Assembly: GCF_000956465.1 (NCBI RefSeq)
Contig: NZ_JYJA01000039.1
Location: forward strand, 124,001-188,000
Reading direction: 5' to 3'
Source of the DNA: Microbacterium trichothecenolyticum
GTDB taxonomy: Bacteria > Actinomycetota > Actinomycetes > Actinomycetales > Microbacteriaceae
DNA length: 64,000 bases
A model generated the notes under the pieces. It made no database searches. It worked only from the letters and a program-made list of their open reading frames with translations, and was not told where the DNA came from. Below, one piece after another: positions 1 through 8,332 of the stretch; the first letter of the stretch is position 1, and each line of letters begins with the position of its first letter. The translations under genes were made by a program, and so were the position numbers.

Positions 1-1
1 C

Positions 2-517
2 GACGAGCTCGAGGACGACGCGCGAGCCTTCGGCAGCGACGGGTTCCACGCGTGGGCGGCCCACGGGCGCGGGATGATCCTGATCCAGGCGGGCGATGCT
101 GCGGGCGCGGTCGGCCGGCTGCACGCCGCCCTCGACCTCTTCCGGCGCTTGGGGCAGCCCTGGGAGCAGGCGAACGTGCTCTGCTGGCTCGCCACCGCGC
201 AGGAGCTCCGCGGAGAGCCGGCGCTGGCCGCGCAGCTGCGGGAGCAGGCGGGCGCGATCTTCGAGCGCCTCGGCGCGCCACCGGTTGTCGTGCGATCCGC
301 GGCTGCCGACGACGGCGGGCCGCTGACCGCCAGGGAGCGCGAGATCGTCGAGCTCGTCGCGCAGGGCAGGGCCAACAGGCAGATCGCCGACGAGCTCTTC
401 ATCAGCGAGAAGACCGTGAGCCGGCACCTCGCGAACATCTACGTGAAGCTCGACGTCGGCTCGCGCACAGCCGCCGCCGCATGGTGGCGCGAGCATGCGG
501 GCAAGCGCGTTCGGTGA
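2..517 (+). CDS. LuxR-family transcriptional regulator, C-terminal part (5' end outside window)
   Basis: The reading frame is open from base 2 and ends at TGA 515-517, so the N-terminus lies outside the window. The visible 171 residues begin with helical TPR-like sequence (A/L/R-rich, motif WEQANVLCWLATAQELRG) and end with a LuxR helix-turn-helix starting LTAREREIVELVAQG and continuing ISEKTVSRHLANIYVKL. This layout fits the C-terminus of a large LuxR regulator (LAL/MalT type: ATPase, TPR, HTH), but the ATPase cannot be seen. It binds DNA and probably acts near the methyltransferase gene 127 bp downstream, which is only an inference from position. Confidence 0.85.
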   Translation, partial: DELEDDARAFGSDGFHAWAAHGRGMILIQAGDAAGAVGRLHAALDLFRRLGQPWEQANVLCWLATAQELRGEPALAAQLREQAGAIFERLGAPPVVVRSAAADDGGPLTAREREIVELVAQGRANRQIADELFISEKTVSRHLANIYVKLDVGSRTAAAAWWREHAGKRVR

Positions 518-644
518 TGGGCCCTGCATCGAATGGTGCAGACGCGCCGGGCGGATCTGCGAGGTTCTGCCGACGTGGCGGCTCCCTCACGCTCCGTAGC
601 GTCGGGGCCAGACATCAGACGGAGCACTCGTGAAGGAGGACAAG

Positions 645-1739
645 ATGTCAACGACCACCGAGTCCGAGGTGAAGACCGAGACCGGGGCCACCGCGGCCTT
701 CGCCGACCGGATCATGGAAGCCACGCTCGGCTGGATGGACCTCATGGCCGTCCACCTCGGCTCGCAGCTCGGCTGGTACGCCGAGCTGTCGCGGGCCGAC
801 GGGCTCTCCGCCGACGAACTCGCCGGGCACACGCACACCGACCCGCGGTACGCGCGCGAGTGGCTCGAGCAGCAGTCCGCGACCGGCATCCTGCGCGCGG
901 ATGAGAGCACTGATCCCACCGCCCGGCGGTTCCGCCTCGGGCCGGGTGTCGCCGAGGTGCTGCTCGACCGGCGGAGTCTGTCCTACCTCGAACCGCTCGC
1001 TCGGATGGCGGCGGCCTCGGGGACCCAGATCGACGCCCTCCTCGACGCCTACCGCACCGGTGGCGGCGTCAGCTGGGAGCAGCTCGGCCGGCACGCCCGC
1101 GAGGCGCAGGCCGACATGAACCGGCCGTGGTTCGATGATCTGCCCGACCTCTTCGCGGGGATCGGCCGGCTCGATGCCGTGCTCCGGCGCCCTGATGCCC
1201 GCATCGCAGACCTGGGCTTCGGCGGCGGCTGGTCCTCGATCGCCCTGGCGAGGGCGTACCCGCAGCTGCGCGTGGTCGGTCTCGACATCGACGAGGCCTC
1301 CGTCGAGGCGGCCCGGCAGAACGCCGCTGAAGCCGGGGTCGCCGACCGCGTCGAGTTCCTGTTGTGCGACGCGGCGCTCGTCGCCGAGTACGGCCCGTTC
1401 GACGCCGTCTTCGCGTTCGAGTGCCTGCATGACATGCCGAATCCCGTGGAGGTGCTTTCGGCGGCGCGCGCCGCGGTGAGCGACGACGGCATGGTCGTCA
1501 TCATGGATGAGGCCACCGACGAACGCTTCGCCGCGAACGCGAGCGAGCTCGAACGACTGCTCTACGGATTCAGCCTCTTCGTCTGCCTGCCCGACGGTCG
1601 CTCGCACGCACCGAGCGCCGCCACCGGGACGGTGATGCGCCCCTCGACCCTCCGCGGCTACGCGCGTTCGGCGGGGTGGTCCGATGTCCAGGTGCTGGTC
1701 CCCGAGTTCGGCCTCTGGCGCTTCTACGAGATCGTCTGA
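645..1739 (+). CDS. class I SAM-dependent methyltransferase
   Basis: 364 residues. ATG 645 is chosen because AAGGAGGA (633-640) lies 4 nt upstream; a GTG at 630 would place that Shine-Dalgarno inside the gene. The N-terminal ~130 residues form a winged-helix-like domain of the kind that precedes O-methyltransferase folds. The Rossmann SAM-binding part follows: motif I IADLGFGGGWSS, acidic loop VVGLDID, and a later FECLHDMPNP motif. The substrate is unknown. The motif I glycine pattern (GFGGG) is slightly atypical. The gene follows the LuxR regulator by 127 bp, so regulation by it is possible. Confidence 0.88.
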   Translation: MSTTTESEVKTETGATAAFADRIMEATLGWMDLMAVHLGSQLGWYAELSRADGLSADELAGHTHTDPRYAREWLEQQSATGILRADESTDPTARRFRLGPGVAEVLLDRRSLSYLEPLARMAAASGTQIDALLDAYRTGGGVSWEQLGRHAREAQADMNRPWFDDLPDLFAGIGRLDAVLRRPDARIADLGFGGGWSSIALARAYPQLRVVGLDIDEASVEAARQNAAEAGVADRVEFLLCDAALVAEYGPFDAVFAFECLHDMPNPVEVLSAARAAVSDDGMVVIMDEATDERFAANASELERLLYGFSLFVCLPDGRSHAPSAATGTVMRPSTLRGYARSAGWSDVQVLVPEFGLWRFYEIV

Positions 1740-1925
1740 CCCGTGGCGGCCCTGCCGCGAGTTCATCGCGGCCGGGCTTGCGGGATCGCGATCCTGCCGC
1801 ATTCGCCACCGTTTGCAGGACTGTTCCGGATGCCGCGCGCGACGGCCACCGCGATACCGCGGCGTTGGTCGCGCTCGCCGCGATCGGTCCTGAGGACGGT
1901 CGGGGCCATGGGACACAATGGGCGC

Positions 1926-2765
1926 ATGGCCGACGCCGACGAACAGCTCGACGCGATCGCCGCCGAGCTCTACGCCCTCCCGCCAGCGGAGTTCACGGCC
2001 GCCCGCAACGCGCGTGCCGGGCTCGCGGCGCCGGCGCTCGCCAAGCGGCTCAAGGCGCTGCGCAAGCCCACCGTCTCGGCGTGGGCGGTCAACCTGCTCG
2101 CCCGCGACGGACAGCTCGCCGATGCGGTGGAACTGTCGGCCGCCCTCCGCGAAGCGCAGGACGACCTCGACGCCGCCGAGCTGTCACGCCTCGGCCGCCA
2201 ACGACGTCAGCTGGTGGCCGCCCTCGCGAAGCAGGCGGTCGGGCTCGCCGAAGAGGCGAGCGGTACCCTCAGCACGGCGGCGCGCGACGACGTCGAGAAG
2301 ACGATCAACGCGGCAGTGATGGATGCCTCGGCCGCGGCCGCCGTCCTGACCGGCCGGCTCGTCAAGCCGCTGGAGGCGGGCGACATCGAGCCGGCGGCGC
2401 TCGCCGACGCCGTGGGCGGGTCGCTCCCCGGAGCGGTGGCCGCGCCCCCGCGCGACGACCTCGCCGAGCGCCGGGCGCGCAAGGCGGCGGAGAAGGCCGC
2501 GCGCGAGGCGGAGCGCCTCGCGAACGAGGCGGAGCGTGAGCTCGCCCGCGTCGACGCGCGTCGCGCGAAGGCGCAGGAGCGGGTCGACCACGTGCGGGAG
2601 CGCATCGACGACCTCCGCCGCGACCTCGCCGCCCTCGAAGCCGACGAGCGGGCGGCCGTGGAGAAGCTCGACGCGGTCGAGGTCGAACGGTCCGCGGCGG
2701 CAGTGAAGTCCCGCGACGCCGCCGAGGCGTCCGAGCGCGCGCAGCGGGTCCTCGACGACGCATGA
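1926..2765 (+). CDS. conserved coiled-coil protein of unknown function
   Basis: 279 residues, very rich in Ala, Glu, Arg and Asp. Residues 1-70 are a compact helical segment (motif ALRKPTVSAWAVNLLAR). From about residue 175 there is a long charged coiled coil with heptad-like AERRARKAAEKAARE runs ending in DDA. No signal peptide or membrane helix is visible. Start at ATG 1926 is supported by CACAAT (1914-1919) exactly 6 nt upstream, the spacing expected for a leaderless mRNA; ATG 1908 is an alternative. It lies between a methyltransferase and a (p)ppGpp synthetase on the same strand. I do not recognise a function. Confidence 0.75.
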   Translation: MADADEQLDAIAAELYALPPAEFTAARNARAGLAAPALAKRLKALRKPTVSAWAVNLLARDGQLADAVELSAALREAQDDLDAAELSRLGRQRRQLVAALAKQAVGLAEEASGTLSTAARDDVEKTINAAVMDASAAAAVLTGRLVKPLEAGDIEPAALADAVGGSLPGAVAAPPRDDLAERRARKAAEKAAREAERLANEAERELARVDARRAKAQERVDHVRERIDDLRRDLAALEADERAAVEKLDAVEVERSAAAVKSRDAAEASERAQRVLDDA

Positions 2766-2839
2766 ACGGCCGCGGTCGCTGGGCCGCCGCGTCCGCCTCT
2801 CACAGGACTCTCGTAGAACCGCCGCCTAGCCTGAACGGC

Positions 2840-3637
2840 ATGGCGACTCCCGCACCTCTGGTGCCCGCGACGGCGTCCGATGAGGGTGAGATCACGGTCT
2901 CACCGAGCGAGCTCCGGGAGCTCCGGGACGAGCTGCAGCGCTTCATGATGGAGTACCGGTTCGGCCTGCAGGAGGTCGAGACGAAGATCGGCATCCTGCG
3001 CGACGAGTTCCTGCTGACGCACGACTACAACCCGATCGAGCACGTCTCGAGCCGTGTGAAGTCGCCCGACAGCCTGGTCGAGAAGGTGCAGCGCAAGGGC
3101 ATCGACGGGGACTTCGCATCGATCCGCCGGAGCATCACCGACATCGCCGGCATCCGCATCACGTGCAGCTTCACCGCCGACGTGTACCGCCTCTTCGACC
3201 TGCTGACCGCACAGGACGATGTGCGCGTCCTCCAGGTCAAGGACTACATCGCGTCGCCGAAGTCCAACGGGTACAAGAGCCTGCACGCGATCCTCGAGGT
3301 GCCGGTGTTCCTGTCGACCGGGCGCATCGAGGTGCCCGTCGAGGTGCAGTTCCGCACTATCGCGATGGACTTCTGGGCGAGCCTCGAGCACAAGATCTAC
3401 TACAAGTACGCGACGCGCGTGCCCGACGAGCTGCTCGAGAGCCTCAAGGACGCGGCCGAGACCGCCGCCGAACTCGACGCCCGCATGGAGCGTCTGCACC
3501 GGCAAATCCGAGGGGGCGGCGCGGGCCAGGTCGCTCCCGTCGCCGTCCGCGAGATCGCCGCCGTGCCGGCTTCCGCCGAGACGGATCCGGATGCTGCGGC
3601 CCCGCGCCGCGACGACTCCGACATCCGCCCGGTCTGA
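2840..3637 (+). CDS. small alarmone synthetase, RelA/SpoT synthetase domain only
   Basis: 265 residues. The GTP pyrophosphokinase (RelA_SpoT) domain spans about residues 60-215, with the signatures IAGIRITCSF, SNGYKSLH and VEVQFRTIAMDFWASLEHKIYYK. There is no HD hydrolase domain and no TGS/ACT region, so this is a single-domain small alarmone synthetase (RelQ/RelP-like) that would make (p)ppGpp from ATP and GDP/GTP. The C-terminal ~50 residues are low-complexity. Start ATG 2840 follows a TAGCCT box (2827-2832) by 7 nt, consistent with a leaderless transcript; an upstream in-frame ATG at 2762 would overlap the previous stop and add a non-homologous leader. Confidence 0.92.
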   Translation: MATPAPLVPATASDEGEITVSPSELRELRDELQRFMMEYRFGLQEVETKIGILRDEFLLTHDYNPIEHVSSRVKSPDSLVEKVQRKGIDGDFASIRRSITDIAGIRITCSFTADVYRLFDLLTAQDDVRVLQVKDYIASPKSNGYKSLHAILEVPVFLSTGRIEVPVEVQFRTIAMDFWASLEHKIYYKYATRVPDELLESLKDAAETAAELDARMERLHRQIRGGGAGQVAPVAVREIAAVPASAETDPDAAAPRRDDSDIRPV

Positions 3638-3689
3638 GGTCCACGTCCCGGACGGACGAACCAGGAGGCTGCGTCCTGCGGCGCGGTGG

Positions 3690-4280
3690 TCAGCTCGCCA
3701 GGACGGCAGCGGTGCTCTCGAGGTAGTCGTCGACCGTGCGGGGCCCGAAGACCGCACTGTTGGCGATATAGCCCTGCGCGAGGGCGGCGATCGAACGTGC
3801 GGTCGCTGCGGCGAGGGCCGCGGCATCCGTCTCGTCGGTCGTCCGTGAGCGCGCCCACGGTCCGATGGCAAGGGCGAGCGAGGCGCGCAGGCGTCCGGCG
3901 GTGCGCAGCATCTCGTCGTGGACGCCGGGCTCGACCATCGCCTCCCCCCAGAACTGCAGGATGAGCGAGGGCGACAGCCCCACTTCCGCGAACATCGAGA
4001 GCATGCCCTGAAGCGCCTGCCGCGGCGTCACCATCTGGCCGCGCTGCCCGGCGTCCTCGAGGGCGTCGATGCGGGGGAGCAGGTAGCGACCCACGACGTA
4101 GCGGGCGAGTTCGGCCTTGTTCGTGAAGTGCGAGTAGATCGCGCCGGTCGACAGGCCCGACTCGGCGACGATGTCGGCGATGGACGTGTCGCGCACTCCG
4201 TTGCGCTCCAGCACGCGCAGCGCGGCCCGCGCGATCTCCTCGCGGCGGGCCTCACGGTATTCCTCCGACACCTTGGGCAT
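3690..4280 (-). CDS. TetR-family transcriptional regulator
   Basis: 196 residues. The N-terminal TetR DNA-binding domain is clear: REEIARAALRVLERNGVRDTSIADIVAESGLSTGAIYSHFTNK, followed by an all-helical ligand-binding domain. It is divergent from the membrane protein gene starting at 4345, and the 64-bp gap holds two perfect inverted repeats, so it most likely represses that gene and itself in response to a small molecule exported or sensed by the membrane protein. The ligand is unknown. Its 3' end converges on the alarmone synthetase gene. Confidence 0.93.
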   Translation of the reverse strand: MPKVSEEYREARREEIARAALRVLERNGVRDTSIADIVAESGLSTGAIYSHFTNKAELARYVVGRYLLPRIDALEDAGQRGQMVTPRQALQGMLSMFAEVGLSPSLILQFWGEAMVEPGVHDEMLRTAGRLRASLALAIGPWARSRTTDETDAAALAAATARSIAALAQGYIANSAVFGPRTVDDYLESTAAVLAS

Positions 4281-4284
4281 GGAA

Positions 4285-4333
4285 ACAGAATACCGATTCT
4301 GTTATTCTCGCAAAAAGAACCGTCATTCTTTTT
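4285..4333. promoter_or_regulatory. Probable TetR operator region: two inverted repeats
   Basis: The first element is ACAGAAT-ACCG-ATTCTGT (4285-4302), a perfect 7-bp inverted repeat. The second is AAAAAGAA-CCGTCA-TTCTTTTT (4312-4333), a perfect 8-bp inverted repeat. The pentamer ATTCT also occurs at 4304-4308. Both lie in the only A+T-rich stretch of the divergent tetR/membrane-protein gap, just upstream of AGGAGG (4334-4339) and ATG 4345. Confidence 0.7.
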
Positions 4334-4344
4334 AGGAGGCCGCG

Positions 4345-5475
4345 ATGAACGCTCATCGTGACGCAGCATCGGTGGATGCCGCACCCGCACGCCCCACGAA
4401 GTGGGGTGTCGCCGCGTTGTTCGGACTGCTCGGCTCCGTGATCGTCGCCGTCATCGTGATGGCGTTCGTCTGGCCCGCGGCGACCTCGCAACCGCAGAAC
4501 CTGCCCGTCGGCATCTCGGGACCCGCCGAGGCCGTGACCGCCGTCGAGGACAAGCTCGCTGAACAGAACCCCGCGCCGTTCGACCTCCACGAGGTCGATA
4601 CGCGCGACGACGCGGTGTCGCAGATCGAGTCCCGCGAGCTGTACGGCGCGATCCTGCTGGGCGACGAGCCCGAGGTGCTCATCGCGACGGCGGCGAGCCC
4701 CGTCGCGGCGCAGGCGCTGCGCGGAGTCGCCACCCAGCTGCAGTCGCAGATCGACACGGCCGCCAAGACCGCGCTGACCGACCGGCTCAGCGCGATCGTC
4801 GGAGCGCTGAAGTCGGGGCAGATGCCGCAGCTGCCCGACGGCGCCTCGGGTGCCGCGCCGGTGATCCCCACGGTCACCGTCACCGACGTCGTGCCGCTGG
4901 CAGACGGCGACAGCACGGGCGCCGGACTCGCGGCATCCGTCTTCCCGATGGTGCTGGGCGGCATGGTCGGCGGCATCCTGCTGACGCTGCTCGTGCAGGG
5001 GGTCGTGCGCCGACTGGTGGGGCTGGTCGTCTTCGGCATCGCCGCGGGCGCCCTGATCGCGCTGGTGATGCAGACCTGGTTCGGCATCCTCGCCGGGGAC
5101 TGGCTGCTCAACGCCGCCGTGCTGGGCCTGGGCGTGACGGCGACCTCGGCGCTCATCGTCGGGCTCGCCGCGCTGATGGGTCCTCCCGGCATCGCCGTCG
5201 GCGCGGTCATCACGATGTTCATCGCCAACCCGATCGCCGGCGCCGCACTGCCGCCGCAGTTCCTTCCCGAGCCATGGGGCGCCGTGGGCCAGTTCTTCGT
5301 CCCGGGTGCATCGGCGAACCTGCTGCGATCGGTGATGTACTTCCCGGATGCCTCGACCTGGGCGCAATGGACGATCCTGGTCGCCTGGCTCGTCGGCGGC
5401 GTGATCCTCGCGCTCATCGGCCACCAGCGGAACCGGGCCGAGTTCACGCCGCCCGAGCGGCAGCTGGAGCACTGA
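4345..5475 (+). CDS. YhgE/Pip-like (ABC-2 type) membrane protein
   Basis: 376 residues. A membrane helix at about residues 21-48 is followed by an extracytoplasmic domain (LPVGISGPAEAVTAVEDKL, then DAVSQIESRELYGAILLGDE), then five or so hydrophobic helices from about residue 195 to the C-terminus. This matches the YhgE/ABC-2 permease-like membrane family, which often lies beside a TetR regulator and acts in efflux or phage/secretion functions. No ATPase gene is adjacent. AGGAGG sits 5 nt upstream of ATG 4345. Regulation by the divergent TetR is likely. Confidence 0.82.
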   Translation: MNAHRDAASVDAAPARPTKWGVAALFGLLGSVIVAVIVMAFVWPAATSQPQNLPVGISGPAEAVTAVEDKLAEQNPAPFDLHEVDTRDDAVSQIESRELYGAILLGDEPEVLIATAASPVAAQALRGVATQLQSQIDTAAKTALTDRLSAIVGALKSGQMPQLPDGASGAAPVIPTVTVTDVVPLADGDSTGAGLAASVFPMVLGGMVGGILLTLLVQGVVRRLVGLVVFGIAAGALIALVMQTWFGILAGDWLLNAAVLGLGVTATSALIVGLAALMGPPGIAVGAVITMFIANPIAGAALPPQFLPEPWGAVGQFFVPGASANLLRSVMYFPDASTWAQWTILVAWLVGGVILALIGHQRNRAEFTPPERQLEH

Positions 5476-5770
5476 GCCCTCTGCGATCCCACGAAGACCG
5501 AGCCGTGGGCGAGCCTGCTCGAGGCGAACTCGGCGGGGGCGACCGCCTTCGACGCCCCGCTGCTCCTGGCGCGGGGCTCGAGAACGAGCTCGTCGTGGCG
5601 TCCGACAGGACGGAGTTCGCACAGCACGAGGCCGACCTCGGTAGGGACGTGACGCACCACGAGATCCGGTGCGCGAACCATGGGACCGTGGCCCATCCGG
5701 CACTGCCGGCGATGCTCCGCTGACTCGACAGGGTCTCGGCGGGGCGACCCCGCGTGGCTAGTCTGTTCGC
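5476..5770. other. Intergenic stretch, no supported gene
   Basis: 295 bp between the YhgE-like gene and the antiporter. Only short shadow frames occur on either strand, and none resembles a family I know. The antiporter promoter lies at its right end. The sequence keeps coding-like G+C, so a decayed gene is possible but cannot be shown from this sequence. Confidence 0.4.
5759..5764 (+). promoter_or_regulatory. -10 box TAGTCT of a leaderless promoter
   Basis: TAGTCT ends exactly 6 nt before the antiporter start GTG 5771, so transcription should begin at the start codon. Confidence 0.6.
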
Positions 5771-6973
5771 GTGGACGGTCTCACACCCTCGACGCTCCTG
5801 CTGATTCCGCTGCTGGGGTTGCTCGCCCCGATCCTGGCCCGAGGCCTCGGGCGCTGGGTGCGCGTGCCGGTGGTGGTGTTCGAGCTCGTGCTCGGCATCC
5901 TGATCGGGCCGGCGGTCCTCGGATGGGCGGGGCCGAGCGCCTTCGTCGACACGCTGGCCAACTTCGGACTCGCGATGCTGTTCTTCGTCGCCGGCACCGA
6001 GATCGAGTTCGGATCCTTCCGCGGGCGCCTCGGGCGTCGCGCCTCGCTCGGATGGATCATCAGCCTCGCCGCGGGCATCGCCGCCGGCTGGCTGCTCGCG
6101 CCCGGGGAGGCGGCGATCGTGATCGGCGTCGCGCTGTGCTCGACGGCGCTGGGCACCCTCCTGCCGATCCTGCGGGACGCCGGCGAGCTGCGGACCCCGT
6201 TCGGCCGCGCTGTCGGCGCGATCGGCGCCGTCGGCGAGTTCGGGCCGCTCATCGCGATCTCGATCTTCCTCGGCGGCCGCGAGCCGGGTCTGTCCACCAT
6301 CGTCCTCGCGCTCTTCGCCGCGTTCGCCGGGCTCGCGATCTGGCTCGCGTTCCGGGTGCCGCGCGGCGCGATGCACTCGTTCGTGAATTCGACGCTGCAC
6401 ACGTCCGGGCAGTTCGCGATCCGCGTCGTGTTCGTGATCCTCGCCGCCCTCGTCGCGCTCAGCGTCGTGCTCGACCTGGACATGCTGCTCGGGGCCTTCA
6501 CCGCCGGCATCATCTGGCGTCTGCTCATGCGCGATGCCTCCGAGCACGACCGTCACGCCGTCGAGAGCAAGATCGAGGGCGTCGCGTTCGGCTTCCTCGT
6601 GCCGATCTTCTTCATCTACACCGGCATCACGTTCGACCTGCAGGGCCTGCTCGAGGACCCGGTGCTGTTCTGGCTGGTGCCCGTGGTTCTCGTCGGGCTG
6701 TTCGTCGTCCGCGGGCTGCCGTCGACCCTTGCCGCGCCCGAGGGGTCTTCCCGCCGCGAGCGCCTCTCGATCGCGCTCCTCGGGGCGACCGGACTGCCGA
6801 TCATCGTCGCGGTGACCCAGATCGGCGTGGACGAGAAGATCCTCGACACGACGCAGCAGACCGTGCTCGTCGCCGGCGGCATGCTGTCGGTGCTGCTGTT
6901 CCCGCTCGTCGGCATGGCGCTGCGCGGCGAGAAGCTGAAGGCCACGCCATCCTTGATGGACGACATGGCGTGA
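5771..6973 (+). CDS. cation:proton antiporter (CPA2/KefB-like)
   Basis: 400 residues with about 12 hydrophobic helices across the whole length. Family features include LLIPLLGLLAPILARGLG at the start, VVFELVLGILIGPAVLGW, FFVAGTEIEF and the helix GVALCSTALGTLLPILRD. This is the Na+/H+ exchanger domain of CPA2 antiporters; no C-terminal RCK/TrkA domain is present. It would exchange Na+ or K+ for H+ at the cytoplasmic membrane. It begins at GTG 5771 (leaderless box upstream) and its stop overlaps the start of the next gene (GTGA), so the two are co-translated. Confidence 0.9.
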   Translation: MDGLTPSTLLLIPLLGLLAPILARGLGRWVRVPVVVFELVLGILIGPAVLGWAGPSAFVDTLANFGLAMLFFVAGTEIEFGSFRGRLGRRASLGWIISLAAGIAAGWLLAPGEAAIVIGVALCSTALGTLLPILRDAGELRTPFGRAVGAIGAVGEFGPLIAISIFLGGREPGLSTIVLALFAAFAGLAIWLAFRVPRGAMHSFVNSTLHTSGQFAIRVVFVILAALVALSVVLDLDMLLGAFTAGIIWRLLMRDASEHDRHAVESKIEGVAFGFLVPIFFIYTGITFDLQGLLEDPVLFWLVPVVLVGLFVVRGLPSTLAAPEGSSRRERLSIALLGATGLPIIVAVTQIGVDEKILDTTQQTVLVAGGMLSVLLFPLVGMALRGEKLKATPSLMDDMA

Positions 6974-7455
6974 GCACCCTCGAGCTCCTCGATGCCGCAC
7001 GCTCGCGGCTCGCCGACGCGCCGCGCGAGGCCCTCGGCGAGATCGTCGTGCCCAGGCGCTTCCTGGGGGTGGCGCGTGCGCCCCGCATCGAGCGCCGCGG
7101 CGCGGCATGGCACCTCGGCGTGCTGCTGCTCACCGACGACGCCGTCTTCGCCACCGGCGACGTCCTCCGCGCCCGCCAGGAGGCCCGACGCGGCTACACC
7201 GCGGAGTCGCAGCGGCAGCGCGCCGAGCTCGCCGCCGCCGCACGCCGGGGCGGCTTCGCGGAGGGCGAGACCGTGCACATCGGATGGCGGATGCTGCAGC
7301 CGGGCGCCGTGGACAGGGGCGAGGCATCCGCCCCGCTGTTCTGCTCCGATGGCGTGCCCAGCGTGAGATGGAGCGCCGCCGGCGGACTCATGCCGCTCGA
7401 GGCGTACCTCTTGGAGCGGGTCGCGCTGCTGCTCGACCCGTCGCGCGGCGCGTGA
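6970..7455 (+). CDS. conserved hypothetical protein translationally coupled to antiporter
   Basis: 161 residues starting at GTG 6970, which overlaps the antiporter stop (GTGA). The protein has a conserved-looking core (EIVVPRRFLGVARAPRIERRG, HLGVLLLTDDAVFATGDVLR, GETVHIGWRMLQPGA) but no motif I can assign to a fold. There is no signal peptide or membrane helix. Coupling suggests a partner role for the antiporter, but that is inferred only from position. Confidence 0.75.
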   Translation: MSTLELLDAARSRLADAPREALGEIVVPRRFLGVARAPRIERRGAAWHLGVLLLTDDAVFATGDVLRARQEARRGYTAESQRQRAELAAAARRGGFAEGETVHIGWRMLQPGAVDRGEASAPLFCSDGVPSVRWSAAGGLMPLEAYLLERVALLLDPSRGA

Positions 7456-7519
7456 GGCAGACCGATATCGGCCGCTGGTCCCGATGTCAATACCACTCGC
7501 CGAGGTGTGGCACCCGTCC

Positions 7520-7525
7520 TACCGT
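7520..7525 (+). promoter_or_regulatory. -10 box TACCGT of a leaderless promoter
   Basis: TACCGT ends 6 nt before ATG 7532. It supports that start over upstream in-frame codons. Confidence 0.6.
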
Positions 7526-7531
7526 GTGAGC

Positions 7532-8332
7532 ATGACCGCCAAGGACCTCGCCCGGCAGATCATCGTCATCAGCGCGTTCTGCTTCATGATCGTGGCCGCG
7601 ATGGTCGGCACCGGCCTGTTCGGCGGAACGCCGGTCCAGGCGTTGCAGGACGGCGCGCTCGACCAGGACGGCTCGTACCTCGCGCCGGCGCGGCCGGCGT
7701 TCTCGATCTGGACCGTGATCTACGTCGGGCTGCTCGCCTACACGGTGTGGCAGGCGCTGCCGCGTCAGCGTGGCAGCGAGCGGCAGCGGGCGCTCGGGTA
7801 CCTCATCGCGGGAACGATGGTACTGAACGGGCTGTGGCTCGTGACGGCCCAGTTCGGGTCGCTCGCCCTCACGGTGCTCGCGATCATCGTGCTGCTCGCG
7901 CTCCTGGGCGTCACGTTCAGCCGCACCGTCATCGAGCCCGCCGACGGCTGGGCCGACCGGCTGCTCGTCGACGGAGTCACGGGCCTGCACCTCGGCTGGG
8001 TGACGCTCGCCACCGTCGCGAACGTCACGGCCTGGCTGACCTCGATCGGACCGCCCGAGTGGGAGGCGTCGGCGGATCTGTGGGGTGTCGTCGTGCTCAT
8101 CGCCGTCGCCGTCATCGGACTCGGGATCGAGATCGCGAGCCGCTGGCGGCTCGGGCCGGCGCTCGCGCTCGCGTGGGGGCTGGTCTGGCTCGCGGTCGGC
8201 CGGCTGGAGGGTGAGCCGCACAGCACCGCGATCGGGGTGACGGCGATCGTCGTCGCCGCCGTGATCCTCGGTACGGCGCTGATAGGCACCGCGGCGCGGG
8301 AGCTGACCTCGGTCCGAAACGCCGAGGTGTGA
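7532..8332 (+). CDS. TspO/MBR-like tryptophan-rich membrane protein
   Basis: 266 residues, seven or so membrane helices. The motif YLAPARPAFSIWTVIYVGLL corresponds to the TspO/MBR family signature (APAGWAFSIWGVIY in typical members), and Trp-rich loops follow. It is longer than classical TspO (~160 residues), like the extended actinobacterial relatives. TspO proteins bind porphyrins or respond to stress; the ligand here is unknown. Start ATG 7532 is set by the TACCGT box 6 nt upstream. The gene ends one base before the stop of the convergent amidotransferase gene. Confidence 0.82.
   Translation: MTAKDLARQIIVISAFCFMIVAAMVGTGLFGGTPVQALQDGALDQDGSYLAPARPAFSIWTVIYVGLLAYTVWQALPRQRGSERQRALGYLIAGTMVLNGLWLVTAQFGSLALTVLAIIVLLALLGVTFSRTVIEPADGWADRLLVDGVTGLHLGWVTLATVANVTAWLTSIGPPEWEASADLWGVVVLIAVAVIGLGIEIASRWRLGPALALAWGLVWLAVGRLEGEPHSTAIGVTAIVVAAVILGTALIGTAARELTSVRNAEV

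Noticed and set aside
648..1916. 422-codon minus-strand frame over the methyltransferase
   Set aside because: Shadow of a high-GC gene; the plus strand has a SAM-binding fold and a clear Shine-Dalgarno.
1743..1925. Upstream extension of the coiled-coil gene to GTG 1743
   Set aside because: The extra 61 residues are unlike the rest, and a -10 type box sits 6 nt before ATG 1926.
5444..5696. Minus-strand open frame between the YhgE-like and antiporter genes
   Set aside because: No recognisable motif, no ribosome site or -10 box near a start, and it overlaps the YhgE-like gene end.
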